DNA from: Isoperla grammatica
Taxonomy: Eukaryota > Arthropoda > Insecta > Plecoptera > Perlodidae
Direction of reading: 5' to 3'
Assembly (NCBI GenBank): GCA_945910005.1
Contig: OX246744.1
Span: 44,388,965 to 44,452,964 of the forward strand
DNA: 64,000 bases
In this document: piece by piece, positions 23,201 to 33,539 of the stretch
Layout: each line of letters opens with the position of its first letter
Numbering within the stretch: position 1 is the stretch's first letter
Made by a program: the position numbers and the translations under genes
The notes under the pieces: model-generated
Databases searched by the model: none
Seen by the model: the letters and a program-made list of their open reading frames with translations, nothing else
What the model was told of the DNA's origin: nothing

Positions 23201-23226
23201 CTCTCTCTCTCTCTCTCTCTCTCTCG
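23201..23226. repeat. (CT)n microsatellite
   Basis: About 12 CT dinucleotides inside the TTAA-flanked element. Confidence 0.9.
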
Positions 23227-23606
23227 CTTGGCTTACTTGACACCAACTCGACAGTCGACACCCGCCGACTCGACGTTCACAGCAACGCACAGCAACGCTC
23301 AAAACGAAATGGAGCACCCGATTACATATCTTTATTTTGTACCTGAACGGAAGCTCCGATTACAAAACCAAAAGATTAGAAATACGCAGAAAAGAAAGAC
23401 GCAGCGAAAAGTATTACATCATTTTTTTTTTGGAGCAGAATCCTCCAAGGTCCCAAGGCATACAGGTCGTCCCAATGCTATTTCTTATGGGAGATTTTCG
23501 CCGATGGGACCTAGCTCGAAAATCACTAACTTTGATATTTTTTTCCCGGGTTATGGTGAACCCGATTTCTTTTCATTTAGTCGCTAATTTCATAGCTAAT
23601 TAGCCT

Positions 23607-23985
23607 GCCCAGGGACTGCCACCTTATCGTGGTGGGCAGGTTTGCGTGCTTTGTTGATCCCGAGAGCTATGCCGGCGGAAGCGTATGCTTCTGGTAGGGC
23701 CACCCAAGCCGGACTGGTCGAGGAGGAGAAGTCAGACGAAGTGCAGTCCACACCCCAATCCCCTTTCCCCCCCACTGTCCCATTGAATATTTCTCCTCCC
23801 ACTTGGCCCTGCCCTCCCTTGCTGGACTCCCGTGTGACGACTCACGCGACGTACAATGGATCTGATTCGGATGTGGCTTTATTCTTCATTATCATCTTTC
23901 TCATCTTCATTATCACCCGCTCATCGTCTCGATTAGCCATCGTTGCATAAATATGAGACGTTAAGCCCCATTAATCAATCATCAA
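23607..23985 (+). mobile_element. Full-length RTE-derived SINE with 17-bp TSD
   Basis: This 379-bp element starts GCCCAGGGACTGCCACCTTA. Its head resembles the conserved 5' untranslated region of RTE LINEs (CACCTTATCGTGGTGGGCAG, TTTGCGTGC, CTGGTAGGG), and its tail is GAGACGTTAAGCCCCATT plus AATC repeats. The 17-bp direct repeat TCATAGCTAATTAGCCT flanks it (23590-23606, 23986-24002). Head joined to tail with no coding middle indicates a non-autonomous derivative moved by RTE machinery. Confidence 0.88.
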
Positions 23986-24330
23986 TCATAGCTAATTAGC
24001 CTTAGTTAAACATATTTTTTTGGTGTAGCGGGTGAGAACCCCTTTAAGCAAAATTTAAAAGTGAAATATTATTAAAAATTGTAGTTTAGGCATGTTTAGC
24101 ACAACACAAAATGAATGAAATTCTGTAAAATGTTGCTTAGGCAATATAAATTACAGCAAACAATAGATAAGGTATTCATATTAGAACACGTTCAAGAAAA
24201 TTAAATTGTGTTACATAGTGTAAAACCAATTGTAATATTACAATAATTCCGTAGCCTACATTCTTAGTATTTTTATATAGGCCTAATTACATCATGTAAA
24301 TACATTTTTTACCATTTTACTTTGTAAGAT

Positions 24331-24621
24331 TTAACTTGAATCGCCCTCTGAACCGTCAGATTCATCCCCACTTAACAGGCCATTATCTTCAGCAGTTGGA
24401 TTTGCTTGAAGGGCTCGGTAAAATGGGTGATGAACGGCCGGGATGTAGTTTAACAACACCATGAGATCCTTTAATTTTTCAGTTGTCAACTCTCTCCCAT
24501 TTGGATGCAAAAGTTCTAATACCATGTTTAAAGTCGTTGCTGGCCTTCCTCGCCGTTGCTTCGATACATCAAGTACGAGGAATGAACTCCCCTCTCGTTC
24601 TGACAGGTTATCCTTTTTCAT
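24331..24621 (-). CDS. Hypothetical 96-residue protein or terminal exon
   Basis: The open frame begins MKKDNLSEREGSSF, has a middle with LKDLMVLLNYIPAVHHPFY and an acidic end (GDESDGSEGDSS). Composition is protein-like and the acidic C-terminus is typical of a nuclear protein or a transposase tail. I do not recognise the family. Its neighbour on the plus strand is only a tandem repeat. Confidence 0.35.
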   Translation of the reverse strand: MKKDNLSEREGSSFLVLDVSKQRRGRPATTLNMVLELLHPNGRELTTEKLKDLMVLLNYIPAVHHPFYRALQANPTAEDNGLLSGDESDGSEGDSS

Positions 24622-24703
24622 TTTAAATTAAAATGGCGATGCCTTTCTCCATTTTTATCCAGATAGTTTTTAACCATTCAATTTTTGAATTGGTCGCTGC
24701 GGC

Positions 24704-25140
24704 TAGAGCGATGGGCGCTGCGGCTAGTGCGATGGGCGCTGCTTGTAGTGCGATGGGCGCTGCTTGTAGTGCGATGGGCGCTGCTTGTAGTGCGATGGGC
24801 GCTGCTTGTAGTGCGATGGGCGCTGCTTGTAGTGCGATGGGCGCTGCTTGTAGTGCGATGGGCGCTGCTTGTAGTGCGATGGGCGCTGCTTGTAGTGCGA
24901 TGGGCGCTGCTTGTAGTGCGATGGGCGCTGCTTGTAGTGCGATGGGCGCTGCTTGTAGTGCGATGGGCGCTGCTTGTAGTGCGATGGGCGCTGCTTGTAG
25001 TGCGATGGGCGCTGCTTGTAGTGCGATGGGCGCTGCTTGTAGTGCAATGGGCGCTGCTTGTAGTGCGATGGGCGCTGCTTGTAGTGCGATGGGCGCTGCT
25101 TGTAGTGCGATGGGCGCTGCTTGTAGTGCGATGGGGGCAT
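24704..25140. repeat. 21-bp minisatellite, ~20 copies
   Basis: The unit GCGATGGGCGCTGCTTGTAG(T) is almost invariant. The plus frame gives AMGAACS repeats, the minus gives YKQRPSH repeats. All frames are open because 21 divides by three. No promoter or splice evidence supports expression. Confidence 0.95.
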
Positions 25141-25149
25141 CTTAATCTT

Positions 25150-25830
25150 AATCTAGTAAAATAATAAAAAAGAATTATGTAATATGTTCCCTATTATACA
25201 ATAACATGGTACCTATTCTTGTGAAATACATAGTAAGAAACTACTGTATATTGCATAAAATAAAAACTATACATTACTCTGCTAGATTTAAGTTTATATA
25301 CTAAATAAATACATATGAGATTCAGAGATAATGTTCCTTCTTCTGCCCCCGGAAATAAATTTGGCATGTAAGATCAGTCATGTGCACAACTGCTCTCAGT
25401 TGTAAAAGTCACCAACGTCTAAATAGTTGGCACACGCATGTGCAAATTGATCAACAACCTAGTTGGGCAACTAGTTTTGCAACTCAGATCATAGAAAATC
25501 TGTGTGTTCATCATTGCACAATCATTATGACAAAATAATTATTAAACTAATAATCAATAAGAAAATAAGCATTCACGTGGAACTCAAGACTCACCCCCAT
25601 GACCGAATTATAACAAAATAAATACTGTAATACCCAAACTGGAAGACAATTTTGGTTTTGGTTTTTTATTCGTACCATCTTAAATAATGCATTTAAGTTT
25701 GGTTTTGTTTTGTAAAAAAAGCATTTTTTGTTTTTGGTTCAAACCGGTTTGATGTCCTGCACTCAAAAGATCTATTCTTTTTTAGGGGAAAATTCAATTT
25801 CATTATAATTATGTGTCAACATACTAGTTT
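25150..25830. other. Nothing recognised
   Basis: AT-rich unique sequence between the 21-bp array and the Ala/Ser/Thr exon, with no convincing frame or repeat. Confidence 0.5.
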
Positions 25831-25834
25831 AAAG

Positions 25835-26122
25835 TTACTTCCACTTTCCCATACATTTATAGTAAAAATTTGTCAAACCTTTTAGAGCTGCAATCTCTTG
25901 CCCACAGTTGCAGCAGGCAGTTGCAGATGCAGATGTAGATGCAGGGGCAGATGCAGATGTAGATGAAGTGGCAGATGCAGATGCAGATGTAGATGCAGGG
26001 GCAGATGTAGATGCAGTGGCAGATGCAGATGTAGATGCAGTGGCAGATGCAGATGTAGATGCAGTGGCAGGTGCAGATGCAGATGCAGTGGCAGGTGCAG
26101 ATGCAGATGTAGTCAGTGGCAG
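25835..26122 (-). CDS. 3' part of Ala/Ser/Thr-rich exon split by a LINE
   Basis: The minus frame reads [16 protein letters not shown], about 60 more Ala/Ser/Thr/Pro residues, then [17 protein letters not shown] to a stop. The low-complexity part is a GATGCA-type hexamer repeat (25908-26115). The compositional partner lies beyond the LINE at 30050-30189 (PDSDSIPAPAS). The LINE therefore seems to have entered a coding, repeat-rich exon. Function unknown. Confidence 0.4.
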   Translation of the reverse strand: MPLTTSASAPATASASAPATASTSASATASTSASATASTSAPASTSASASATSSTSASAPASTSASATACCNCGQEIAALKGLTNFYYKCMGKWK

Positions 26123-26463
26123 ATTATTATTATTTATTGATCTATAACTCAATACAGTGTAGTAAGCATAGAAAGGATGCAAAAATCGGGCCTTTGGGTC
26201 CATACAATCAATTATTGATTTGCATCCTTGAGTACATTAAATGACTAATCTTAAGAACCTACTGCGTGATTATGAGTGATATGGATCTGTGAAGCATAAA
26301 TAGATGAAATGGTGGTGATTTTTATGGTTGTGCGAGTGATGATGGGGCCCTATGCTTAAATCTATGCTTAAATCTATCCAGTTCGACAAGTCATAATATA
26401 ACCAAATCATATCCGTGGAAATAGCTAGATTGTCATAGGTTAATTGTTCATGAAGGGCGAACG

Positions 26464-29400
26464 TCACTTGAACAGTCTACGAACGGCTGTTTTGAATTTA
26501 TTTGGAGGGAGACCCTTCACATTCTGTGGTAGGGCATTCCAAGTGGCGGCGGCTCGTAGGTAGACGGACTGATGATAGGCGGCAGTGTTGGCGCGAGGGG
26601 GGCGTAACGTGACTCCACGACAGCTTCCTCGCCCGTGAGTGACAGTTCTGTATACGAGTGACAGTCGTTCCAGTGGGTCAAGGTCTATTAGACCGCTCAT
26701 GCACCCTCTTAGGAAAATGACGTCACTTCGTTTGAAGTAGTCGGTCCTGCTGGGGATATTAAGTTGCACTCTCCTGTCGTGGGCACTGAGGTTGCTGTTG
26801 TAGCCCAGGATGAGTTTGGTGGCTCTGTTTTGGATGACGTCTAATTTCTTAATATTTTCGGCAGAGGTAGGGTGCCAAGCTGGTGCACCGTACACGAGGA
26901 CGGGTCTAACTAAAGCTAAGTATGTAGACCTCAGAACGGGAGTAGAGCAACCTTTCATGTTTCGAAACACGAATCCCAAGAGTTTAGAACACTTTGCTCG
27001 AGTAATGTTAGTGTGCACGTTCCACTTTAAGTCAGAGGTTATGTTTAATCCGAGTAGCTTGATTGTTTCACTCAGTTCAATTTTACAATCGTCGATTGTG
27101 TACTCTTGTACGATTGGGTGTCTTGATCGATTAAACCGTATGGCAACTGTTTTTTTAGCATTTAAACGCATTCCGTTGTTAGTACACCATATTCTTATCA
27201 TGTTCAAATCGGCTTGTAGGGCACTTACGTCCTGATCAGTTCGGATTGACCTGTAAATGGTGCAGTCGTCGGCGTACATTGTTATTTTTGAGCTGAGGCA
27301 GGAGGGGAGGTCCATCATGTACAGGATGAAAAGAAGAGGGCCAAGCACGGATCCTTGTGGCACCCCCGACGTTACTCCCACACTAGTAGATGAACAACCG
27401 TCAAAAATGACCCGCTGGCTTCGTCCAGTGAGAAAACTTTCACACCACTTGAGGAGATTACCGCGTATTCCGTAGTGATACATTTTCTGGAGCAAACGAG
27501 CGTGTGGTACTAGGTCGAAAGCTTTACTAAGGTCGATGGATATTGCGTCTACTTGTTTTACAGGGTTAGTAGTTTGATCGAGTTCGAACTGCCATTCTTC
27601 TATGATTTTTGAAAGCATGGTGACGCAGGACCTTTTAGGTAAAAATCCATGTTGGTTTTTGTTAATTATGCGGTTTTCTTCAAGGTGGTGGAGTAATGAC
27701 TGATAAGTGATTTTTTCAAGAACTTTGCTGATGATGGAAGTTAATGCGATTGGCCTGTAATTTTCAATGTTTTCTCTTATGCCAGATTTAAAGACGGGCA
27801 CTATGTTTGCTGATTTCCAAGCTGAGGGCATTTTCCCAGTGTGCAATGAAAGGTTGAAGATGCTGGTAAGTGATGGAGTGATTGCTGTAGCGCATTGCTT
27901 CAAGATCCGAGCAGGTATGTTGTCAGGGCCTGCGGCCGCGGAGGGACGGAGGTCTTTTAAGCGCCGTAGAACCTCGGCCTCCGTGACGTGCAGGTTACTG
28001 AGGGGGATGCAGGGAGCGCCGCCTCTCTCTGTGCCGCCAAAGAAGTCAGCTGCTTGTTCGGTTGCGCAAGAAAAGTTGTTTTTGAAAAATGAATTGAAAG
28101 CTGTTGCTATACTCGTCGGGTCTTTTAATTCTTTGCCGTTTGACGTGTACTTTGTAGGAGCGGAACTACCTTTCTTGCTATGTATATATTTCCATAGTTC
28201 TTTGCTATTATTGTTAGTGCCTAGTTTCCACATGTACACCCTGTATGCCTGACGTGTAACCTTCTTTACTTCTTTGCTGAACTCAATGTACTTGTTCCAC
28301 AACACTTCGGTACGACTGTTTTTCCATTTTTTGTGGAGGTAGTTGCGTTTTTGTATCATATTGATTATTACCTTGGAGATCCAGGGGGAACGTCGCTTTC
28401 CCTTCACTTTAACACTCGGTATGGTTTCATTTACACACGACCAAAATTGTTTACACCAATCGGACCACAGAGTTTCTATGTTATTGGCAGCTTCGAGCGC
28501 GGGTAATTTTAATATGAGTTTTTCGCTTAGTAGTGCCCAGTTTACTTTCGCGTAGTTCAAGACTGTCTTGTTGATCAGTTTGTGTCTAGGAGATCGTATG
28601 ACTAGACTAGTCATCACCGCGTTATGGTTACTAACACCAGGTATGACGTTGACAGTTTGAATGAGGGCGGGGTCGTTGCAGAAAACAAGATCAATTAGGG
28701 ATCGGCAGGTGGTTGTTATGCGCGTGCATTCATTGACATGTTGTGAGAGGAACAGTTCTTGGAATGCAGTGAGGAAGTTACAGGACAATGGGCTGCCAGG
28801 TTGAGCGTTGCCATCTGGTGACCATACAATGTCCGGCAGGTTAAAGTCCCCACACAGTAGAACCGCGTGTGCATCGAGAAGCGAAGACTGGGCCAACGAG
28901 AGAGAAGAGATGGTTTCCGAGTTGGCCTGTGGTGAGGAATTAGGTGATCTGTAAGCTGACCCGCACAGAATAGTTTTCCCTCCCAGCGCGATGTCAGCCC
29001 ACACGATCTCAGCTGTTGTTTCCAGGTCCAGTCTTCGCGTAGGGCGCAGTTCAGTTTTCACAGCCAGTATCACGCCCCCGCCCACTCGGCCTGACCTATC
29101 TTTCCGGAAGATCGCGTAGCTGTTGTCGAATACCTCGAAGTCGCCTATCGAATCGTCGAGCCACGTTTCACTGACACACACAATCGATGCGTTGTGAGAC
29201 GCAATCCAGGATTCGATTGTAGCTCTTCGTTTAATGTTCTTTAGGCTTCTTGCATTAAAAGATAGTACAGTTATATTGTTATTCGTCTGCCTAGGGTCAA
29301 ATGAGGAGTCTAAGGAGCTTGTTTTGGAATTGTCAAAAAATGAGTTAGACAGCTGAGGAACAGAACACGTCCAACAATGCCACTCAGCGTTGTTCTTCAG

Positions 29401-29481
29401 TATTTTTCTATACACATTACACACTCGGGGATAGTTTCGCGCAAGTTCGGTGAGAGGAGCCGCTACATAGCGAGCACACAA
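26464..29481 (-). CDS. LINE endonuclease-reverse transcriptase, intact
   Basis: The 1005-codon frame has no internal stop. Residues 20-40 hold the last Cys pair of a PHD-like finger (WHCWTC). Residues 70-300 form the apurinic-like endonuclease (LSFNARSL, SETWL with the catalytic Glu, GDFNL, and SNH in place of the usual SDH). Residues 500-800 form the RT (NYRPIALTS, AFDLVPH, GVPQGSVLGPLLF near 705, YADD near 735). The C-terminal part has LVRPVLVYGAP and IQNRATKLI. It nicks target DNA and copies its own RNA there. The frame is +1 relative to the preceding ORF, with a 65-bp overlap, so either one base changed or the ORFs are joined by frameshifting or reinitiation. Confidence 0.93.
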   Translation of the reverse strand: MCARYVAAPLTELARNYPRVCNVYRKILKNNAEWHCWTCSVPQLSNSFFDNSKTSSLDSSFDPRQTNNNITVLSFNARSLKNIKRRATIESWIASHNASIVCVSETWLDDSIGDFEVFDNSYAIFRKDRSGRVGGGVILAVKTELRPTRRLDLETTAEIVWADIALGGKTILCGSAYRSPNSSPQANSETISSLSLAQSSLLDAHAVLLCGDFNLPDIVWSPDGNAQPGSPLSCNFLTAFQELFLSQHVNECTRITTTCRSLIDLVFCNDPALIQTVNVIPGVSNHNAVMTSLVIRSPRHKLINKTVLNYAKVNWALLSEKLILKLPALEAANNIETLWSDWCKQFWSCVNETIPSVKVKGKRRSPWISKVIINMIQKRNYLHKKWKNSRTEVLWNKYIEFSKEVKKVTRQAYRVYMWKLGTNNNSKELWKYIHSKKGSSAPTKYTSNGKELKDPTSIATAFNSFFKNNFSCATEQAADFFGGTERGGAPCIPLSNLHVTEAEVLRRLKDLRPSAAAGPDNIPARILKQCATAITPSLTSIFNLSLHTGKMPSAWKSANIVPVFKSGIRENIENYRPIALTSIISKVLEKITYQSLLHHLEENRIINKNQHGFLPKRSCVTMLSKIIEEWQFELDQTTNPVKQVDAISIDLSKAFDLVPHARLLQKMYHYGIRGNLLKWCESFLTGRSQRVIFDGCSSTSVGVTSGVPQGSVLGPLLFILYMMDLPSCLSSKITMYADDCTIYRSIRTDQDVSALQADLNMIRIWCTNNGMRLNAKKTVAIRFNRSRHPIVQEYTIDDCKIELSETIKLLGLNITSDLKWNVHTNITRAKCSKLLGFVFRNMKGCSTPVLRSTYLALVRPVLVYGAPAWHPTSAENIKKLDVIQNRATKLILGYNSNLSAHDRRVQLNIPSRTDYFKRSDVIFLRGCMSGLIDLDPLERLSLVYRTVTHGRGSCRGVTLRPPRANTAAYHQSVYLRAAATWNALPQNVKGLPPNKFKTAVRRLFK

Positions 29482-29572
29482 TGAATGTTTGATTTATTCT
29501 TCCCGCGTCACTACATATGTCGCAAGTTTGTTGTGGTGGGAGGGGTACAGCAGCCTGCTGTGGTTGTTGTGG

Positions 29573-29661
<89 letters not shown>

Positions 29662-30040
29662 GGTCAGGTCCAGGGTTCATTTCGACGGATCCACTTAGCG
29701 CGATAATCATCAGCGCGGTTGCACCCCAGGACGAAGGTATGCGAATCATCCGCTTGGCCGACTCGTTTCTTAACCTGCGAGCTACCCTGCGGCAACCTGA
29801 CGCTGTGAAGCTTGGTGGTTGGTTTCCTTGTACTAGCGCACACGTGCACAATGTTCGACTACTTAAACTAAAATAACACGAAACCATAAGAGATTCAGTT
29901 ACTTTACCAGTGATGAGTCGGTTACGCACTTCACGACGCGCACATACGTTATTGTCAAAGGACGCGGAGACGCGGAAAAACACCATAAACACTAATATAA
30001 TGCGGAGCGAAGTTGCTGCGTGACACCTACTACCCGCCAT
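29417..30040 (-). CDS. LINE leader ORF with 2A-like motif, polyGln, PHD
   Basis: 207 codons. Residues 1-28 are a hydrophobic leader (IILVFMVFFRVSA). Residues 117-125 read GSVEMNPGP, matching the 2A core D(V/I)ExNPGP except that Ser replaces Asp. It is directly preceded by the hydrophobic helix-like ALMIIALS. Residues 127-155 are Gln from a (CAA)n tract. Then come CDIC, CSLC and HRTC, the first three pairs of a PHD-type finger; its last pair is encoded in the next ORF after a +1 shift. Known 2A sequences make the ribosome skip the Gly-Pro bond. Whether this Ser variant works is untested. Confidence 0.8.
29574..29661. repeat. (GTT)n microsatellite encoding polyGln
   Basis: About 28 GTT units on the plus strand, read as Gln codons in the minus-strand LINE ORF immediately after the 2A-like motif. 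Probably a replication-slippage expansion. Confidence 0.95.
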
Positions 30041-30049
30041 CTTGACTCA

Positions 30050-30189
30050 ATCTAGATGCAGGTGCAGGAATAGAGTCAGAGTCAGGAATGGCGGGGGCAT
30101 CTTTCGCCTTATGTTTCACCGATGCAGTTTTGGCCAGCACTTTTGAAAGTTTGTTTGCGGTTATCTTCGCCAGTACTTGCTGGCGTGCA
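30050..30189 (-). CDS. 5' part of exon interrupted by LINE copy A
   Basis: After a TATGCTTCAG acceptor, the minus strand reads ETARQQVLAKITANKLSKVL, then KTASVKHKAKDAPAIPDSDS and IPAPAS, running to the LINE 5' end. Lys/Ala-rich, then Ser/Pro-rich. It appears to continue in the Ala/Ser/Thr segment at 25835-26122. No family recognised. Confidence 0.4.
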
Positions 30190-30199
30190 GTTTCCTGAA

Positions 30200-31440
30200 G
30201 CATAGGCCTAGGCCTAATGTTTTACAATAAGTATAGGTAGGTATAGGTGTAGTCGGATATGGACAGCAAACATTTGTGGTTTCTGGATGGAAATTGCATC
30301 TGTAAAATTTGTTTATAAATTATGAATTCAGTAGCGCAGGGCACCATACATTAATTTATAGGCTTTGAGAATAATATAAATATATATATATATACCAAAT
30401 TATGGGTGATCCCTAGTATTTTCATTCTTAGCCTTTAAAGCATTTTAAATGTGTTTTGTATGATCCCAAATTTCACTATCTACTTCATAATTAAATATAT
30501 TTTTGGGCTACATGAGTATTTACTTTTTACATTTATGGCTACATGTAGGGTAAAAATTAATAAAGTAAATAATGATAAAATTACTAGCTTAGGGCCTAGT
30601 TGGTTTCAGTTAAGTATGTTACTTGTAAGGGATTGCAGATTGCAGCACTATCGCCCTCGCAAACTCTATCCGAAAAATAACTACAAGTAGGTAAAGAGTC
30701 TGATCAACTGAAATAATATTTAATAAGCGTCCCACGAGAAGTGAAACGAAGAGAGAGATAAATAGATAATGGTGTTTATTGAAGGCGGGATTAAGGCCAG
30801 CAAGGCCTTATCTTCCATCCAACCTTTTAACAAATAATACATTTTGATACATATGATATTTCATATTTATTGATATTTATTGGCTTAAAGGCGTGCTACG
30901 TAGGGCTATTAAGCCCCTTTGAGTGTAGCCAACCTCTTCATTACAGATATTTTACAGACACCATAAACATATGAACATGAAATATATGAATGTGAGATAA
31001 TACATATTGAATTGGCAATAATACCATTATAAACTAGTATAAAATACACTTCGTATACATATTTTATCTTACAGATGTTATGCAGAAGGCATCACTAATT
31101 CTATTGAACAAAAGAAAGAAGATGAGAAAAAAAACGAGTTCACAAGCTAAAATTCTATTGCAAATTGTACTTTTAATACTATGCTTATTCTAATATTAAT
31201 TCTAATAATAGTATTATTCTAGTCTAAATTTAATACTAACTCTAATTAGTAACCTAATGTATACTATGCCATTACTCAGGTGTATATGAAACTATGTAGT
31301 TATAATGCAAATATTTATGACTGGAATTATAAATTGTAATATGTCAATGCTTAGTACCTACTTGCGCGAATTCAGATATATTTAATAAATTAATATACAA
31401 ATCTAAACAGTTTTAGATCATCTTTTGAAACTGATCATAT
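30200..31440. other. No gene recognised; LINE 3' region at the right
   Basis: Mostly AT-rich. Bases 30765-30830 (GGCGGGATTAAGGCCAGCAAGGCC) look like a SINE or LINE 3' hairpin. The part next to 31440 is presumably the 3' untranslated region of the LINE at 31443-33085. Confidence 0.4.
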
Positions 31441-31442
31441 TT

Positions 31443-33085
31443 TTAATTATATGTGGAAAGGAGACGGTTGTGGATGCTACTTCTGAGCGTGGAGAGCGAC
31501 GTTTTAGAATATGTTTGCAGAAGATATCTGTTCCAAAGGCGGCTAGCTGTAATTGTGAATGATTTGTTGCATTTTACTGTACGGTGTTTTGGTATTTGAA
31601 CTGTATTTGATGTGTGTCTATTTGTGCGATTATGGACAGTTCCCATGCGAATAAAAGATTGAAAGAGGTACGGAGGGCATTGGGACTTCATTATTTTGGA
31701 TACTAATACTACAATCGACAGAGTGCGCCTATCAACGAGTTTAAGCCATTTTAGCTTGACATAATATGACGTAATATGTTTGTCACGTCTGACGTCGGAA
31801 ATAAATCTAATGCATGCGTTTTGTACTCTCTGCAGCTTAATGTTGAGCGTCTCTGTCAAATCATTGTAGACTACAGATGCGTAGTCAATGATGGGAAATA
31901 TGAGAGCCTGAATTACAACTTTGCGAACTGAGAGAGGAAGGAATGGGCAATTTCGTTTGAGTTGGTGCATACTTGAGATAACTTTCTTTGTTAGATTATT
32001 TATATGAGGAGTCCATGAGAGTGTTTCATCAACTAAAAGGCCTAGGTTGTTCACTGATTGCTGGTACGGTATGGCAATGTTGTTTATTGTGATTGGTGGG
32101 AGAAGCGACTTGTCTATGTATTTTTTATATCCAATTAATACCAGTTGAGTTTTTGCTACATTAAGTGTCAAGTTGTGGTCATTTGCATAAGTGAGCAAGT
32201 TACATATGTCGCTGTTCGTGCAGTTAATAGCGTGTACTATATCCTTAGACAGAAAATGAATGTACATTTGTAGGTCATCAGCATACATATGGTGCTCAGA
32301 ATGTTTGAAACAGGCAGATATGTGGTTTATATATATTGAAAACATCAAAGGACCTAAAACTGATCCTTGAGGAACTCCGATAGATATTGTGACCCAAGAA
32401 GAAGCAATGTTATCATAGACTACTTGTTGACCGCGATTAGACAAATAAGAAGAGAACCAGTGAATTGCCAAATCCGATACACCAATATTAGAGAGCTTAG
32501 TAAGGAGCAACTCGTGTTGCACACAATCAAAGGCTTTGCTAAAGTCAAACAAGGTTAACAGTGTCACTTCTTTTCTATCCATTGCAAAGCGGATATCATC
32601 AGTTACTTTAATGAGTGCTGTAGTTGTGTTATGTCCCTTCCGGAAGCCAGATTGAAGAGGGCTGAGAACATTATGTGTAGATAGGTAAGCTTGAAGTTGG
32701 CCATGTACTAGTTTTTCAAGACTTTTACCTAGTATACATAGGAGGCTAATGGGTCTGAAGTCACTGCAAGTGGCAGGTTTGGATATTTTTTGAATAGGTT
32801 TAACATGTGCCATCTTCCACTTGTTTGGAAAAACACTGGTCTGAAGTGAAACATTAAATATATGCATGAGTGACGGTAAAATGATAGATATGCATTTTAG
32901 AATGAGTGTAATTGAAATATTATCTGGTCCCTTTGCTTTAGATTTAATATTTGGGCAGCTTTAATGTCATCGTTCGGGCAGACGTGTGAAAAGTGAAAGG
33001 TTTCACGGTCAGGTTGCGGAATTCCCTTGTATCGATCAATTACGTTCCGAAGTCTAGCTGGATCAACAACTCTAGCAGTTGAATA
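31443..33085 (-). pseudogene. 5'-truncated LINE RT, copy B
   Basis: The frame 31443-32867 (474 codons) covers most of the RT: PISLLCILGK, GFRKGHNTTT, AFDCVQHELL, GVPQGSVLGPLMF, MYADDLQMY near residue 195, and the C-terminal IIDYASVVYND region to a natural stop. Upstream sequence to ~33085 (DPARLRNVIDRYKGIPQP...KSKAKGPDNISIT) continues the polymerase N-terminal part but needs one frameshift near 32930. The endonuclease is absent. The YADD context differs from copy A, so this is another jockey/CR1-like family. Confidence 0.88.
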
Positions 33086-33093
33086 TATAGAGC

Positions 33094-33096
<3 letters not shown>

Positions 33097-33153
<57 letters not shown>
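33097..33153. repeat. (TA)n(GA)n microsatellite
   Basis: TATA repeats followed by about 21 GA units, at the 5' edge of LINE copy B. Confidence 0.95.
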
Positions 33154-33157
<4 letters not shown>

Positions 33158-33539
33158 CAGTTGATTAGTGGGCCTACCACTAATAGCAGTAGGGTTCACC
33201 TTAAATTGTTGTCGTATAGGGCCTTCAAAATGAAATTTTAAATTTGTAGTTTGCTTACGGTACATCACAATAATGGTGTGTTCAGAAATCCACCCTAATT
33301 GTTGATTATGCACAACCTGTTATATGATTGTGGGTGGCAACCAACAACCATGAAGGATTCCCAAACGGCCATGTACAATGGTAACATTCAAAGGAAAGAA
33401 TTACTTTTGATTAATCTTACATTACAATTTATAATTAGTCCACTCCACCCACCACAAAATTGCTGAACATAAAAATAACAAATATTTTATAATTTAGTAA
33501 TGATGGCCCATAAGCCAAATATAAAAGAAGACATTCGAT

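Larger units (their letters stand above)
22922..24043. mobile_element. DNA transposon with TTAA target, piggyBac/Kolobok type
   Basis: The inverted termini AGGGGTTCTCACCCGCTA (22922 onward and ending 24043) are flanked by TTAA on both sides (22918-22921, 24044-24047). TTAA targets are typical of piggyBac and Kolobok. The interior has a (CT)n tract and no recognisable transposase, so the element is non-autonomous. It hosts a younger SINE at 23607-23985. Confidence 0.8.
26123..30050 (-). mobile_element. Near-complete 2A-bearing LINE (CR1/L2-like), copy A
   Basis: In minus-strand order: leader ORF with 2A-like motif, polyGln tract and PHD-type finger (30040-29417); endonuclease-RT ORF (29481-26464); ~340-bp 3' region ending in an AAT repeat tail (26123-26140). 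The organisation matches metazoan LINEs known to carry 2A-like sequences near the N-terminus. The ends are estimated and no TSD is clear, which is common in CR1/L2 elements. Confidence 0.85.

Noticed and set aside
23083..23603. Plus-strand frames at 23.1-23.6 kb as genes
   Set aside because: They overlap a CT microsatellite and lie inside a non-autonomous DNA element; no domain.
24633..25164. AMGAACS / VVRWALL / YKQRPSH repeat proteins
   Set aside because: Shadows of an almost invariant 21-bp array, open in several frames at once.
29395..29425. TAATG stop-start signal joining LINE A ORFs by reinitiation
   Set aside because: The ATG of TAATG is not in the RT frame, so it cannot start that ORF.
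29485..29876. Plus-strand polyVal/polyLeu/polyCys frames
   Set aside because: Antisense shadows of the polyGln tract of LINE copy A.
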